This document shows, in pieces, positions 38,053-46,066 of a DNA stretch of 64,000 bases. The notes beneath the pieces were generated by a model. It worked only from the letters and a program-made list of their open reading frames with translations. It was not told the DNA's origin and did not search any database. Source of the stretch: Denitratisoma sp. (lineage in GTDB: Bacteria; Pseudomonadota; Gammaproteobacteria; Burkholderiales; Rhodocyclaceae); contig JAVSMO010000001.1 in assembly GCA_032027165.1 (NCBI GenBank), forward strand, positions 1,157,216 through 1,221,215, written 5' to 3'. Positions within the stretch are counted from its first letter, which is position 1; each line of letters begins with the position of its first letter. The position numbers and the translations under genes are program-made.

Positions 38053-38590
38053 ACTCGGCGCCATCCTCCTGCGCCTGGCCCGCGCCGCCATCGGCGAGCG
38101 GCTCGGCCAACCGGCTGCGGCCGACGCCAGCCACGCGCGGCTGCACGATCCGGGTGCCACCTTCGTCACCCTCACCCAGCAGGGCAATCTGCGCGGCTGC
38201 ATCGGCTCGCTCGAGGCGCACCGGCCGCTCGCTCAGGACGTGCGCGAGAACGCCCTCGCCGCCGCCTTCCGCGACCCGCGCTTCACGCCTCTCTCGGCCG
38301 GGGAATTCGAATTCACCTCGGTCGAAGTCTCGCTGCTGACGCCGGCCCTGCCGCTGGCCTTCCGCGACGAGGCCGACTTCATGGCCCAGTTGCGACCCGG
38401 CGTCGACGGCATCGTCTTCCAGTACGGCCGCCACCGCAGCACTTTCCTGCCGCAGGTGTGGGAAAGCCTGCCCGAACCGCAGCAGTTCATGCAGCAGCTC
38501 AAGCGCAAGGCCGGCTTGCCGCCCAACTTCTGGCACGAAGAAGTGAGCATCTCGCGCTACGAGGTGACCAAGTGGAAGGAAGGCCGGTAA
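38039..38590 (+). CDS. AmmeMemoRadiSam system protein A (AMMECR1 family)
   Basis: A 183-residue AMMECR1-domain protein of unknown function. The hallmark LRGCIGSLEAHRPLAQDV appears near residue 51, followed by AAFRDPRFTPLSAGE, FEFTSVEVSLLTP and a C-terminal LPPNFWHEE. The ATG at 38039 overlaps the end of the MEMO gene. The stop shares one base with the start of the radical SAM gene (TAATG). Confidence 0.93.
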   Translation: MPNTELGAILLRLARAAIGERLGQPAAADASHARLHDPGATFVTLTQQGNLRGCIGSLEAHRPLAQDVRENALAAAFRDPRFTPLSAGEFEFTSVEVSLLTPALPLAFRDEADFMAQLRPGVDGIVFQYGRHRSTFLPQVWESLPEPQQFMQQLKRKAGLPPNFWHEEVSISRYEVTKWKEGR

Positions 38591-39666
38591 TGGAGCAGTA
38601 TCCCGGCCGCTGGTGGCATTTCATCGACGACGGCCGCATCCAGTGCGACCTCTGCCCGCGCGACTGCAAACTGCGCGACGGCCAGCGCGGCGCCTGCTTC
38701 GTGCGCCAGCGCGCAGGCGACGGCATGGTGCTCACAACCTACGGGCGCAGCTCCGGCTTCTGCATCGATCCGATCGAGAAGAAGCCGCTCAACCACTTCT
38801 TCCCCGGCAGCAGCGTCTTTTCTTTCGGCACCGCCGGCTGCAACCTGGCCTGCAAGTTCTGCCAGAACTGGGACATCTCCAAGTCGCAGGACATGGACCG
38901 CCTGATGGACCAGGCCTCGCCGGAAGAGATCGCCCGCGTCGCCGCCGAGGGCGGCAGCAGGAGCGTGGCCTTCACCTACAACGACCCGGTGATCTTCGCC
39001 GAGTACGCCATGGATGTCGCCGACGCCTGCCACGAACGCGGCGTACAGACCGTCGCCGTCACCGCCGGCTACATCGGGACGGAGGCGCGGCGCGAGTTCT
39101 TCGCGAAAATGGACGCCGCCAACGTCGACCTGAAGGCCTTCACCGAGGATTTCTACTTCAAGCTCACCGGCGCCCACCTGCAACCCGTGCTGGACACACT
39201 GACTTTCCTGAAACAGGAGACCGACTGCTGGTTCGAGCTGACCACGCTCCTCATCCCCGGCAAAAACGACTCTGCCGCCGAGATCGAGGCCATGTCGAAG
39301 TGGATCGTCAGGGAGCTCGGCCGCGACGTGCCCATCCACTTCACCGCCTTCCATCCCGACTACAAGCTCGACGACCTGCCGCCGACGCCGGCCGCCACGC
39401 TGCAGCGCGCGCGCCGCATCGCCCTCGACGAGGGCATCCGCTACGTCTATACCGGCAATGTGCACGACGCCGAGGGCGGCACCACCTTCTGCCCCGGCTG
39501 CGGCAAGGGCGTCATCGTGCGCGACTGGCACCAGATCCTCGCCTACGACCTCACCGAGGAAGGCCACTGCCAGCACTGCGGCACGCCCGTTGCCGGCCGC
39601 TTCGGCAAATACGAAGGCCAGTTCGGCCGCCGCCGCATTCCCGTCCGCGTGCGCATGGGCGCCTGA
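38590..39666 (+). CDS. amrS: AmmeMemoRadiSam system radical SAM enzyme
   Basis: Radical S-adenosylmethionine enzyme of the COG1180 group, related to pyruvate formate-lyase activases, whose substrate is unknown. The 358-residue protein has the cluster motif C84-x3-C88-x2-C91 in GTAGCNLACKFCQNWDIS. An N-terminal Cys pair (CDLCPRDC) and C-terminal zinc-ribbon-like CPGCGKG and CQHCG pairs are also present. Typical inner stretches are AFTYNDPVIFAEYAMD and HFTAFHPDYKL. Overlapping stops and starts tie it to AMMECR1 upstream and the hydrolase downstream (TGATG). Confidence 0.94.
   Translation: MEQYPGRWWHFIDDGRIQCDLCPRDCKLRDGQRGACFVRQRAGDGMVLTTYGRSSGFCIDPIEKKPLNHFFPGSSVFSFGTAGCNLACKFCQNWDISKSQDMDRLMDQASPEEIARVAAEGGSRSVAFTYNDPVIFAEYAMDVADACHERGVQTVAVTAGYIGTEARREFFAKMDAANVDLKAFTEDFYFKLTGAHLQPVLDTLTFLKQETDCWFELTTLLIPGKNDSAAEIEAMSKWIVRELGRDVPIHFTAFHPDYKLDDLPPTPAATLQRARRIALDEGIRYVYTGNVHDAEGGTTFCPGCGKGVIVRDWHQILAYDLTEEGHCQHCGTPVAGRFGKYEGQFGRRRIPVRVRMGA
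39199..39206 (+). repeat. CTGACTTT motif copy 8
   Basis: In the radical SAM gene, context ACACTGACTTTCCTG (Thr-Leu-Thr-Phe-Leu). Confidence 0.6.
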
Positions 39667-40301
39667 TGGAAGTCCTCATCCCGGCCGCAAAAGTCAGTCT
39701 CCCCGGCACGCTGTCCCTGCCGGACAAGCCGCTCGGCGTCGTCGCCTTCGCCCACGGCAGCGGCAGCAGTCGCCACAGCCCGCGCAACCAGTACGTCGCC
39801 GGCGTCCTGCACGAACACCGCATCGCCACCCTGCTCTTCGACCTGCTCACGCCGCAGGAGGACCGCACCTACGAAACGCGCTTCGACATCGGCCTCCTCA
39901 CCGAACGCCTGCTCGCCGCCCTCGCCTGGCTGGAAGGCAATTCGGAAACGAAGGCCATGCAGCTCGGCTGCTTCGGCGCCAGCACCGGCGCCGCCGCGGC
40001 CCTGCAGGCGGCGGCCAAGCGACCGGGCATTGCCGCCGTGGTTTCCCGCGGCGGCCGCCCCGACCTCGCCGGCCCGCAGGCACTGACTTTGGTCCACGCA
40101 CCGACCCTGCTCATCGTCGGCGGCCGGGACGACGTCGTGATAGACCTCAACCGGCTGGCGTATGACCTGCTGCGTTGCGAGAAGAAGCTGGAGATCGTGC
40201 CGGGCGCGACGCACCTCTTCGAGGAGCCGGGCACGCTGGAGCAGGCGGCGGAGCACGCGGCGCGGTGGTTTGCCGCGCATCTCAAGACCGCGAAGGCTTG
40301 A
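39666..40301 (+). CDS. Alpha/beta hydrolase (dienelactone-hydrolase-like)
   Basis: A 211-residue alpha/beta hydrolase. The nucleophile elbow is GASTG in LGCFGASTGAAAALQAA; the acid and His candidates lie in LLIVGGRDDVVIDL and PGATHLFEEPG. FAHGSGSSRHSPRNQYVA near residue 33 supplies the oxyanion loop. Its start overlaps the stop of the radical SAM gene, so it may share that unknown pathway. Similar hydrolases are also found fused or next to COG1926 phosphoribosyltransferases, one of which is at 60759-61394 here. Confidence 0.85.
   Translation: MEVLIPAAKVSLPGTLSLPDKPLGVVAFAHGSGSSRHSPRNQYVAGVLHEHRIATLLFDLLTPQEDRTYETRFDIGLLTERLLAALAWLEGNSETKAMQLGCFGASTGAAAALQAAAKRPGIAAVVSRGGRPDLAGPQALTLVHAPTLLIVGGRDDVVIDLNRLAYDLLRCEKKLEIVPGATHLFEEPGTLEQAAEHAARWFAAHLKTAKA
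39690..39697 (-). repeat. CTGACTTT motif copy 9
   Basis: On the non-coding strand of the hydrolase gene, context GGAGACTGACTTTTGC. Confidence 0.6.
40083..40090 (+). repeat. CTGACTTT motif copy 10
   Basis: In the hydrolase gene, context GCACTGACTTTGGTC (Ala-Leu-Thr-Leu-Val). Confidence 0.6.
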
Positions 40302-40369
40302 GCGTCCAGCTTGTTCCACGTTCGGGCCCGGTGTAGTCTGCTGCCGACCTCCTTCACCCGACGGACCGC

Positions 40370-41029
40370 ATGGCCCCGCATCCCGCCCGCCTCGCATTCG
40401 CGTTTCTGCTGACCCTGTCCGCAGCGCCGGTTTCCGCGCAGGGGCAGTTCCACAAGTGCGTGGATGCCAGGGGCAAGGTCACCTACCAGGATTTTCCCTG
40501 CGGCCAGTCACCCCGCATCGGCACGCCGGAATCGCCCCCGGGCAGCGCAGCGCACCCCGCCACCGACAGCGCCTCCTCGCCGGTCATGCGCCAGTTGGAC
40601 GCAGCGGTCAAGGCGGCGATCGCCTCCCGCGACCTGCCGCGCGCCAAGGGGCTGGCCGTCACCGCACAGCATTGGGAGTGGATAGCGGAAGCCGAGCAAA
40701 ACCAGCAGGTGCAGCCCGTCACGGGCCGCACCCAGGCCGACCTGCGCGCAGAGAAAGGCGCCAGCCAGGAATGCCGCGACGCGCGGCGGAACTACGAACT
40801 CGAGTCGCGCTCGCCCGAGGCCATCGAGAAAATGAAGCACCTGATGTACGAGGCCTGCGGGATGGACCCGCCCGCCGACGCCGGCGCCGGCACCGGCCAG
40901 ACCGTGATCCTCACCCGGCCGCGCGCCGCCCCGCACAGGCCGCCGCCCCCGATCAGGCCCGAACAGCCGACGGTCAGGCAACCGCGAGCACCTGAACCCG
41001 CGAGGCCGATAAGGCGCAAGGACGATTAA
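40370..41029 (+). CDS. Exported DUF4124-domain protein
   Basis: A 219-residue protein with a signal peptide (LAFAFLLTLSAAPVSAQG) and a short DUF4124 module, FHKCVDARGKVTYQDFPC, just after the cleavage site. The rest is low-complexity and Ala-, Arg- and Pro-rich, with a central predicted helix and two further cysteines. DUF4124 proteins are common envelope proteins of betaproteobacteria with no assigned function. The C-terminal tail is Pro- and Arg-rich. Confidence 0.8.
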   Translation: MAPHPARLAFAFLLTLSAAPVSAQGQFHKCVDARGKVTYQDFPCGQSPRIGTPESPPGSAAHPATDSASSPVMRQLDAAVKAAIASRDLPRAKGLAVTAQHWEWIAEAEQNQQVQPVTGRTQADLRAEKGASQECRDARRNYELESRSPEAIEKMKHLMYEACGMDPPADAGAGTGQTVILTRPRAAPHRPPPPIRPEQPTVRQPRAPEPARPIRRKDD

Positions 41030-41057
41030 GCGGCGCCGTGTCCGCAAGCCGCCGTAT

Positions 41058-41082
41058 CCCCCAAGGGGACTTCCTTCGGGGC
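41058..41082. terminator. Hairpin downstream of the DUF4124 gene
   Basis: CCCCAAGG-GGACTT-CCTTCGGGG forms an eight-bp stem with one bulged base. There is no T-run. It may be a factor-independent terminator with a poor tail or a copy of a dispersed extragenic element. Confidence 0.4.
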
Positions 41083-41176
41083 GTCACGCAGACCGACTTT
41101 CCCCGGCAGGTTGCCGAACGCCGTTAGTTCCGTTTACCCTTGCAGCCCCCCCGACGAACCCAATCAGGACACAACC

Positions 41177-41518
41177 ATGCCCACCACTCCGCCCTGCCCC
41201 CAATGCGCCATGGAAAACGTCTATCAGGACGGCGCCAACCATGTCTGTGCCGATTGCGGCCATGAGTGGCCGATGGCGGCGGCGGGCGCGGATGAGGATG
41301 CGGCGGCGGTGGTGCGCGACGCCAACGGCAACGTGCTGGCCGACGGCGATGCCGTGGTACTGATCAAGGATCTGAAGGTGAAGGGCTCGTCGATCACGCT
41401 GAAGATGGGCACCAAGGTGAAGAGCATCCGCCTGGCCGGCAGCGGCGACCACGAGGTGGGCTGCAGGATGGACGCCGGCAGCTTCATGCTGAAGGCGTGC
41501 TACCTGAAGAAGGTCTGA
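41177..41518 (+). CDS. yjdM: PhnA/YjdM-family zinc-ribbon protein
   Basis: A 113-residue protein with an N-terminal zinc ribbon (PPCPQCAMENVYQDG and VCADCGHEW) and a C-terminal PhnA domain (GNVLADGDAVVLIKDLKVKG, then GCRMDAGSFMLKACYLKKV). The family was named after an E. coli phosphonate locus but no enzymatic role in phosphonate use is established. The ATG at 41177 fits the zinc-ribbon start. Confidence 0.92.
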   Translation: MPTTPPCPQCAMENVYQDGANHVCADCGHEWPMAAAGADEDAAAVVRDANGNVLADGDAVVLIKDLKVKGSSITLKMGTKVKSIRLAGSGDHEVGCRMDAGSFMLKACYLKKV

Positions 41519-41524
41519 CGCAGA

Positions 41525-42160
41525 TCAGCCGCGCTGGAACAGCAGCATGCCGAAATGGGCCGTCACGAAGAGGGCGCCCAGCGCGATGGCCAGGCCCATG
41601 GCGCGGGGATGCGATTCGACCCACGCGTCAAATCCAAAATGCTCGACTTCCCCGCCGCGCGCCATGTTGCGGGTGGAGTACCAGCGATTGGTGCGCGCCT
41701 CGAGCGCCTGCAGGGCCTTCGGGAAGAAAAGCAGCATGACGCCGACGGCGACCGCCAACATGCTGCCCGCGATCAGGAACCAGCGCACGCTCTCCAGCAG
41801 CATGGCGGCATTCGGATAAGCAGCCGCCAGGTGCAAGGCCGCGGCGAGCGTGTTGCCGTCGATTTTCGCGATCAGGACAAACAGGGAGAAGGCCGGGAGC
41901 AGCACGAAGACCGTCCCCAGCAGGTAGCGGAAGCGCCGTTCCGCCGCCGCGCTGTCGCGCGGGATTGCGAGCCATTTCGTGCTGCGGCGCATGGATACCC
42001 ACTGGTTCGCGCGGCTGGAAAGCTGCTGCATGCGCGCGTGGCTGAAGACCAGCCCGATGCCGACCGCGATGCCGATGAGGCCGAACACGAAGAAAAACTG
42101 GTAAAGGGTCTCCAGGAAAATCTGGATGACCACCGGGTTGCTCATGACGCCTTCGCTCAT
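41525..42160 (-). CDS. Four-span membrane protein with two similar halves, unknown function
   Basis: A 211-residue protein not recognised. Hydrophobic segments fall near residues 10-38, 80-103, 120-147 and 188-207. The loops after the first and third segments look alike (SSRANQWVSMRRSTKW and EARTNRWYSTRNMARG), which suggests an internal duplication. An in-frame ATG at residue 6 is an alternative start. It is convergent with the PhnA gene. Confidence 0.7.
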   Translation of the reverse strand: MSEGVMSNPVVIQIFLETLYQFFFVFGLIGIAVGIGLVFSHARMQQLSSRANQWVSMRRSTKWLAIPRDSAAAERRFRYLLGTVFVLLPAFSLFVLIAKIDGNTLAAALHLAAAYPNAAMLLESVRWFLIAGSMLAVAVGVMLLFFPKALQALEARTNRWYSTRNMARGGEVEHFGFDAWVESHPRAMGLAIALGALFVTAHFGMLLFQRG

Positions 42161-42191
42161 GCCGGCCTCCCCTGATAAAGAAACTGCGACG

Positions 42192-42641
42192 CTAGTCCGC
42201 CCGCACCCAGGTCTGGGTGCGGCCGATGAAGAGGACGGAGCCGCGCATCTCGAGCTTCCTGCCGCCTTCGGTGACGGTCACCTTGGCGTTGTAGGTCTTG
42301 CCGTTGGCGGGGTCGAGGATGGTGCCGCCGGCGTAGACGTTGTCGCCGTCCTGCTTCAGGCCGGTGAGGATGGTCATGCCGATCACCGGTTTGCCCTTGC
42401 GCGGGTCGTCGCCGGCGCATTCGTCGCACTTCGAGTCCTGCTTGGCCGGGTCGAAGATCTTTTCGACCATGCCGGAATAGACGCCGTCCTTTTCCACGAT
42501 GCGGACGACGGACTTCGGCTTCTTCGTCTCGTCGTCGATGGTGGTCCAGGCGCCGACGGGCGAGAGGACTTCTGCCAGCGCGGCAGTCGAGAGGCTGGCG
42601 GCAAACAGGGCGAGGCAGAGGCGGCTGGGCAGCGGTGTCAT
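42192..42641 (-). CDS. Exported DUF2147-domain protein
   Basis: A 149-residue protein with a signal peptide (LALFAASLSTAALAE) and a DUF2147 beta-barrel-like domain: SPVGAWTTIDDETKKPKS, CDECAGDDPRKGKPVIGM, DPANGKTYNAKV and LEMRGSVLFIGRTQTWVR. A perfect AGGAGG lies ahead of the ATG. Family function is unknown; it is periplasmic by its signal. Confidence 0.88.
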   Translation of the reverse strand: MTPLPSRLCLALFAASLSTAALAEVLSPVGAWTTIDDETKKPKSVVRIVEKDGVYSGMVEKIFDPAKQDSKCDECAGDDPRKGKPVIGMTILTGLKQDGDNVYAGGTILDPANGKTYNAKVTVTEGGRKLEMRGSVLFIGRTQTWVRAD

Positions 42642-42727
42642 GGCGGTCCTCCTTTTTGGATGACGGGAAGGTGGCGACGCCGGACATTATCCCCCTTCCC
42701 GCCGCGGGTAACAGGGCACATGGGACG

Positions 42728-43639
42728 CTAGGTCGCAATCCGCAATTGCCCGGGATCGAGCAGCAGGAAGCGGGCAAAGCGCCCCTCCTTCCGGTTGCCG
42801 TCGTCACTGACGATCATGATCCGCTGGCGGCCATGGATCGTCGCCGGGCAGACGCCCTCGGCCCTTTCCAGGCCGGACAGTCCGGAAATCGTGACGCGGC
42901 GCGCCGGGGTGCCGGAGCGGCCGCTCCAGAACCAGAGATGGAATTGTACGGGCTCGCGCGCGACCGGCCCGCCGATGAGGAGGTATCCGTCGAGGCCCGG
43001 GAAATAGGACATGCCGCGTATCCCGTTGCCGCCGAGGTCCAGCTTCTCCAGGGTGGCGGAGATTCGGGGCGCCTCGCCCGACTCGAAAATCGCCGCGGGG
43101 TTCTCGACGCAGGCGACGAGGGCCCGCTTGCCGAGCAAGGGACTGCGAAAGCCGATCAGCAGGCGCTGCGCGTCGGGAGTGAGGTCGAGCGCCTCGACGT
43201 TCAGCCCGCCGGCGTCCTTGACGTCGCGTATCTCCGCTGCGGCGGCCAGTACGGGGTGCGCCGCCAGCAGGGCGGGCTTGAGCGCCTTCGACACCCTGGG
43301 CGCGAGCGCACGGTCGCCTTCGATGCAGAAGCGGACCAGCCGTTCGCGGGAGGACTTCTCGTCGCCGTCGCCGTTGCGCGAATGCGAGGTGATGGCGTAG
43401 ACATGGCCCGACCGGTCGAGGGCGATGCCTTCGAGATCGTTCAGCTTCGGCAGGTCCGGCGGCTTCTGGCGAAGGGGCGTGGCCGAGACGGCGCCATCGG
43501 GGCCGATCGTGACCAGGCTGAACGGATGCGCCTTCTCATCTTCGAGAACGAGAAAACGCCCATCGGGAAGCTGCTGGATGGCGGACGGCTCGTAAAGGCC
43601 GGTCAGGGGGCGAAACTCGGGCGTGCCGTTCAGGGTCAT
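42728..43639 (-). CDS. DUF3616-like beta-propeller protein
   Basis: A 303-residue protein with repeated beta-rich motifs such as LPDGRFLVLEDEKAHPF, LNDLEGIALDRSGHVYAI, LNVEALDLTPDAQRLLIGF and GIRGMSYFPGLDGYLLIGG, consistent with a propeller of the DUF3616 type. No signal peptide is evident. The ATG at 43639 has a weak GAG-type ribosome-binding site; an ATG nine codons upstream lacks one. Function unknown. Confidence 0.7.
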   Translation of the reverse strand: MTLNGTPEFRPLTGLYEPSAIQQLPDGRFLVLEDEKAHPFSLVTIGPDGAVSATPLRQKPPDLPKLNDLEGIALDRSGHVYAITSHSRNGDGDEKSSRERLVRFCIEGDRALAPRVSKALKPALLAAHPVLAAAAEIRDVKDAGGLNVEALDLTPDAQRLLIGFRSPLLGKRALVACVENPAAIFESGEAPRISATLEKLDLGGNGIRGMSYFPGLDGYLLIGGPVAREPVQFHLWFWSGRSGTPARRVTISGLSGLERAEGVCPATIHGRQRIMIVSDDGNRKEGRFARFLLLDPGQLRIAT

Positions 43640-43798
43640 GGCTGCGTATCTCAGTGACTCATGCACCGGGCCGGACTGCCGCCGGGTCGCCTATCCTAAC
43701 AAAGGAACCCCTGCCTGAAACCGCCCAAAAGGGCTATGATCAAGCATGGTCCGCAAGGCGCCGGACCACCACGATATCGAACCGTCAGGAGACTTGAA

Positions 43799-44035
43799 AT
43801 GGCCAAGAAATCATCGAAGAAATCCGGGGACGCCGTCTATAAAATCGTCGAAGTGGTCGGCTCGAGCCCGAAATCGTGGGAGGACGCCGCCCGTACCGCG
43901 GTCGAGGCGGCCGCCAAGACGCTGCGCGACCTGCGCGTCGCCGAAATCACCAAGCTCGACATGAAGATCGACAAGTCCGGCAAGGTGGTCGCCTACCGTG
44001 CGCGCGTGTCGATGTCGTTCAAGTACGAAGCCTGA
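43799..44035 (+). CDS. Dodecin (flavin-binding/storage protein)
   Basis: A 78-residue protein almost fully covered by the dodecin fold: VYKIVEVVGSSPKSWEDAAR, then TLRDLRVAEITKLDMKI and YRARVSMSFKY. Dodecins form hollow dodecamers that bind flavins or CoA; the position usually occupied by the flavin-stacking Trp corresponds to the Trp in PKSWED or its neighbour. The N-terminus has a Lys/Ser-rich extension of about ten residues. A GGAG site precedes the ATG. Confidence 0.93.
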   Translation: MAKKSSKKSGDAVYKIVEVVGSSPKSWEDAARTAVEAAAKTLRDLRVAEITKLDMKIDKSGKVVAYRARVSMSFKYEA

Positions 44036-44065
44036 TTCGAAACACCGGGAAAGACCAGGGCATAG

Positions 44066-44287
44066 ATGTCTGAAACAGCCTATTGCTATCACTGCGGCGT
44101 CCACCACCCGCGGGCGGAAATGCGGCAGATCGAAACCAAGTCCGGCAAGCGCTGGCGCTGCATCAAGAGCATCGAGGCAACGAAGCGCAGCACGGCCGAG
44201 CGCGACGGCTTCGGCAGGCGCGTCAGCGCCGAGAACAAGGCGGGCGCGCAGAGCAAAGCGAGGCTGATGCAGAATTCCAACCGATGA
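44066..44287 (+). CDS. Small Cys-containing basic protein, unknown function
   Basis: A 73-residue basic protein starting with YCYHCGVHHPRAEMRQI and continuing KSGKRWRCIKSIEATKRS. One CxxC pair with two adjacent His residues could bind zinc. It lies 30 bases after dodecin and overlaps the next gene by four bases. I do not recognise a named family. Confidence 0.7.
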   Translation: MSETAYCYHCGVHHPRAEMRQIETKSGKRWRCIKSIEATKRSTAERDGFGRRVSAENKAGAQSKARLMQNSNR

Positions 44288-44625
44288 GCGGCCTGCCCCT
44301 GCTGGAGCTGTTCGGCCTGCTGCTCGTGGCCGGCGGCATCTGGCTGTGGCTGGACAGCCTCAAGGCCAGGGATATCGGCATCGCCGCCGCGCGGGCGGCC
44401 TGCCAGTCGGAGGGCCTGCAGTTGCTCGACGACACGGTCGCCATCGCCGGCCTGAAGCCGGCACGGAACGAGGACGGCCGCCTCCTGCTGCAGCGGGCCT
44501 ATGCCTTCGAGTACAGCGACACCGGAGACAACCGCCGCCGCGGCAGCGTGGTCCTGCTCGGCCACCGCGTGACCGTCCTCAACGTCGGCCTGCGCCTGGC
44601 GGCGCCGGAACCGATGCCGCATTGA
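44284..44625 (+). CDS. DUF3301 membrane-anchored protein
   Basis: A 113-residue protein with one N-terminal membrane segment (LFGLLLVAGGIWLWLDSLKA) and the DUF3301 core, ARAACQSEGLQLLDDTVAI followed by LQRAYAFEYSDTGDNRRRG. Function unknown. It is translationally coupled to the small Cys protein by ATGA and convergent with the LysR gene. Confidence 0.87.
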   Translation: MSGLPLLELFGLLLVAGGIWLWLDSLKARDIGIAAARAACQSEGLQLLDDTVAIAGLKPARNEDGRLLLQRAYAFEYSDTGDNRRRGSVVLLGHRVTVLNVGLRLAAPEPMPH

Positions 44626-44662
44626 ACGGCCGTCCGCACCGATCCGCGGCTCATACGCGACG

Positions 44663-45568
44663 CTAATCCCGGTCCCAGTCGGGATCGGGGCCGAAGCGTT
44701 CCAGCAGGAAATCGATGAAGGCACGCACCTTGGCCGGCAGGTGCCGCGTCGGCAGGTAGAGCGCATACACGTGCCGTTCCACCGGGATGTATTCGGACAG
44801 CGCGGCACGCAGGCGCCCGGCCTGCAGGTCCTTGCCGATGATGAACGTCGGCAGCAGCGCCAGGCCCAGCCCGCCCAGCACCGCCTGCGAGAGGGCTTCG
44901 TCGTCGTTGATGCGCAGCCGGCCGGAGACCGGCACGGCGATGTCGCCCTCCGGTCCGGTAAAGCGCCACAGCCCCTGCTCGCCGGAATGGGTGTAGTCGA
45001 GGCAGTTGTGGCGCGCCAGGTCCTGCGGAATGCGCGGCACGCCATGCTTCCCGAAATACGCCGGCGTGGCGCACAGCTTGCGGCGCACCGGCGCCAGGCG
45101 GCGCGCGACCAGATTGGGCGGCAGGTCGCGCGCGACGCGCACGACGACGTCGCAGCCCTCCTCCGCCATGTCGATGGCGCGGTCGGTGATGGTCATGTCG
45201 ATGTCCAGTTCGGGATAGCGGCCGAGAAAATCCGCCAGCGCGGGCGCGACATGCAGCGTGCCGAACGCCACCGAGGCCGCCACCTTGAGCACGCCGCGCG
45301 GCTGCGCATGCAGGTGGTCGACCACCTGCTCGGCGCGAACGGCCTCGTCGAGGATGCGGCTGCAATGCTCGACGTAGGCCGCACCCACCTCGGTCATGCT
45401 CAGGTGCCGGGTGCTGCGATTGAGCAGGCGCGCGCCCAGTTCCTTCTCCAACTTGGCCACGGCCTTGCTCACCGCCGAGCGCGACATGCCCAGGCGGCGG
45501 GCGGCAGCCGAGAAACTGCCGGTCTCCGCCACATGGGCAAATACAGCCATGAGGTTCAGGTCGCGCAT
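44663..45568 (-). CDS. LysR-family transcriptional regulator
   Basis: A 301-residue regulator with an N-terminal winged helix-turn-helix (VAETGSFSAAARRLGMSRSA, then VSKAVAKLEKELGARLLNRS) and a C-terminal substrate-binding domain of the CrgA/AaeR-like group (RGVLKVAASVAFG). Ligand and targets are unknown. The neighbouring divergent unit is the rnk pair, which could be a target. Confidence 0.9.
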   Translation of the reverse strand: MRDLNLMAVFAHVAETGSFSAAARRLGMSRSAVSKAVAKLEKELGARLLNRSTRHLSMTEVGAAYVEHCSRILDEAVRAEQVVDHLHAQPRGVLKVAASVAFGTLHVAPALADFLGRYPELDIDMTITDRAIDMAEEGCDVVVRVARDLPPNLVARRLAPVRRKLCATPAYFGKHGVPRIPQDLARHNCLDYTHSGEQGLWRFTGPEGDIAVPVSGRLRINDDEALSQAVLGGLGLALLPTFIIGKDLQAGRLRAALSEYIPVERHVYALYLPTRHLPAKVRAFIDFLLERFGPDPDWDRD

Positions 45569-45639
45569 GCCGGCATTGTATCCCTCACGGAAACAGTAAT
45601 GTTCGTTTGAAGAGGCTTATCCGGCACCGCCACCCTGCG

Positions 45640-45694
45640 TATGATTACTCCCGTGCCCCACCCCAGCGGCGGGGCTTTTCCTTTTTGGAACGGG
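45640..45694 (+). promoter_or_regulatory. Terminator-like leader (putative attenuator) before the Rnk/Gre-like genes
   Basis: TATGAT at 45640-45645 may be a -10 element. Just after the expected start, GCCCC (45655-45659) can pair with GGGGC (45671-45675), or the inner CCCC with GGGG, followed by TTTTCCTTTTT (45676-45686). This is an intrinsic-terminator-like structure inside the leader, ending eight bases before the first start codon. Confidence 0.5.
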
Positions 45695-46066
45695 ATGTTA
45701 GACATGAAATCCGAAGACCTGATGATTGCCGACCTGGATTATGTCCGCCTGCGCGCCTTGGCCGCCGGCGAGAACCTGGCCGAGGAGCTGAGCCGGGCTA
45801 CTGTCGTCCCGAAGGAACAGATGCCTGAGAATGTCGTCAGGATGCACTCGCGCGTGACCTACCTGGACGAGAGCTCGGGCGAACGGCGCGAAGTGGAACT
45901 GGTGTTCCCCGATGAGGCGGACATGGCCAGCGGAAAGATCTCGGTGCTGGCCCCGGTCGGCTCCGCCCTGCTCGGACTGGCGGAAGGCCAGGCCATCGAC
46001 TGGCCGTTTCCGGACGGACGCAGCCGGCAGCTTCGCGTCGAGCGCACGGTAGCCCCCCTGGAATGA
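45695..46066 (+). CDS. rnk: Rnk-like regulator (GreA/GreB C-terminal domain), copy 1
   Basis: A 123-residue protein of the regulator of nucleoside diphosphate kinase family, structurally related to Gre factors and able in known members to bind RNA polymerase. The C-terminal FKBP-like domain is very clear: VVRMHSRVTYLDESSGE, REVELVFPDEADMASGKISV, LAPVGSALLGLAEGQAIDWP. The short N-terminal helical part lacks a long coiled coil. The start at 45695 follows GGAACGGG; ATG 45704 is an alternative. It overlaps copy 2 by four bases. Confidence 0.88.
   Translation: MLDMKSEDLMIADLDYVRLRALAAGENLAEELSRATVVPKEQMPENVVRMHSRVTYLDESSGERREVELVFPDEADMASGKISVLAPVGSALLGLAEGQAIDWPFPDGRSRQLRVERTVAPLE

Noticed and set aside
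41058..41082. The hairpin after the DUF4124 gene as one copy of a repeated extragenic element
   Set aside because: Only one copy was found in this window, so dispersal cannot be shown here; kept only as a weak terminator call.
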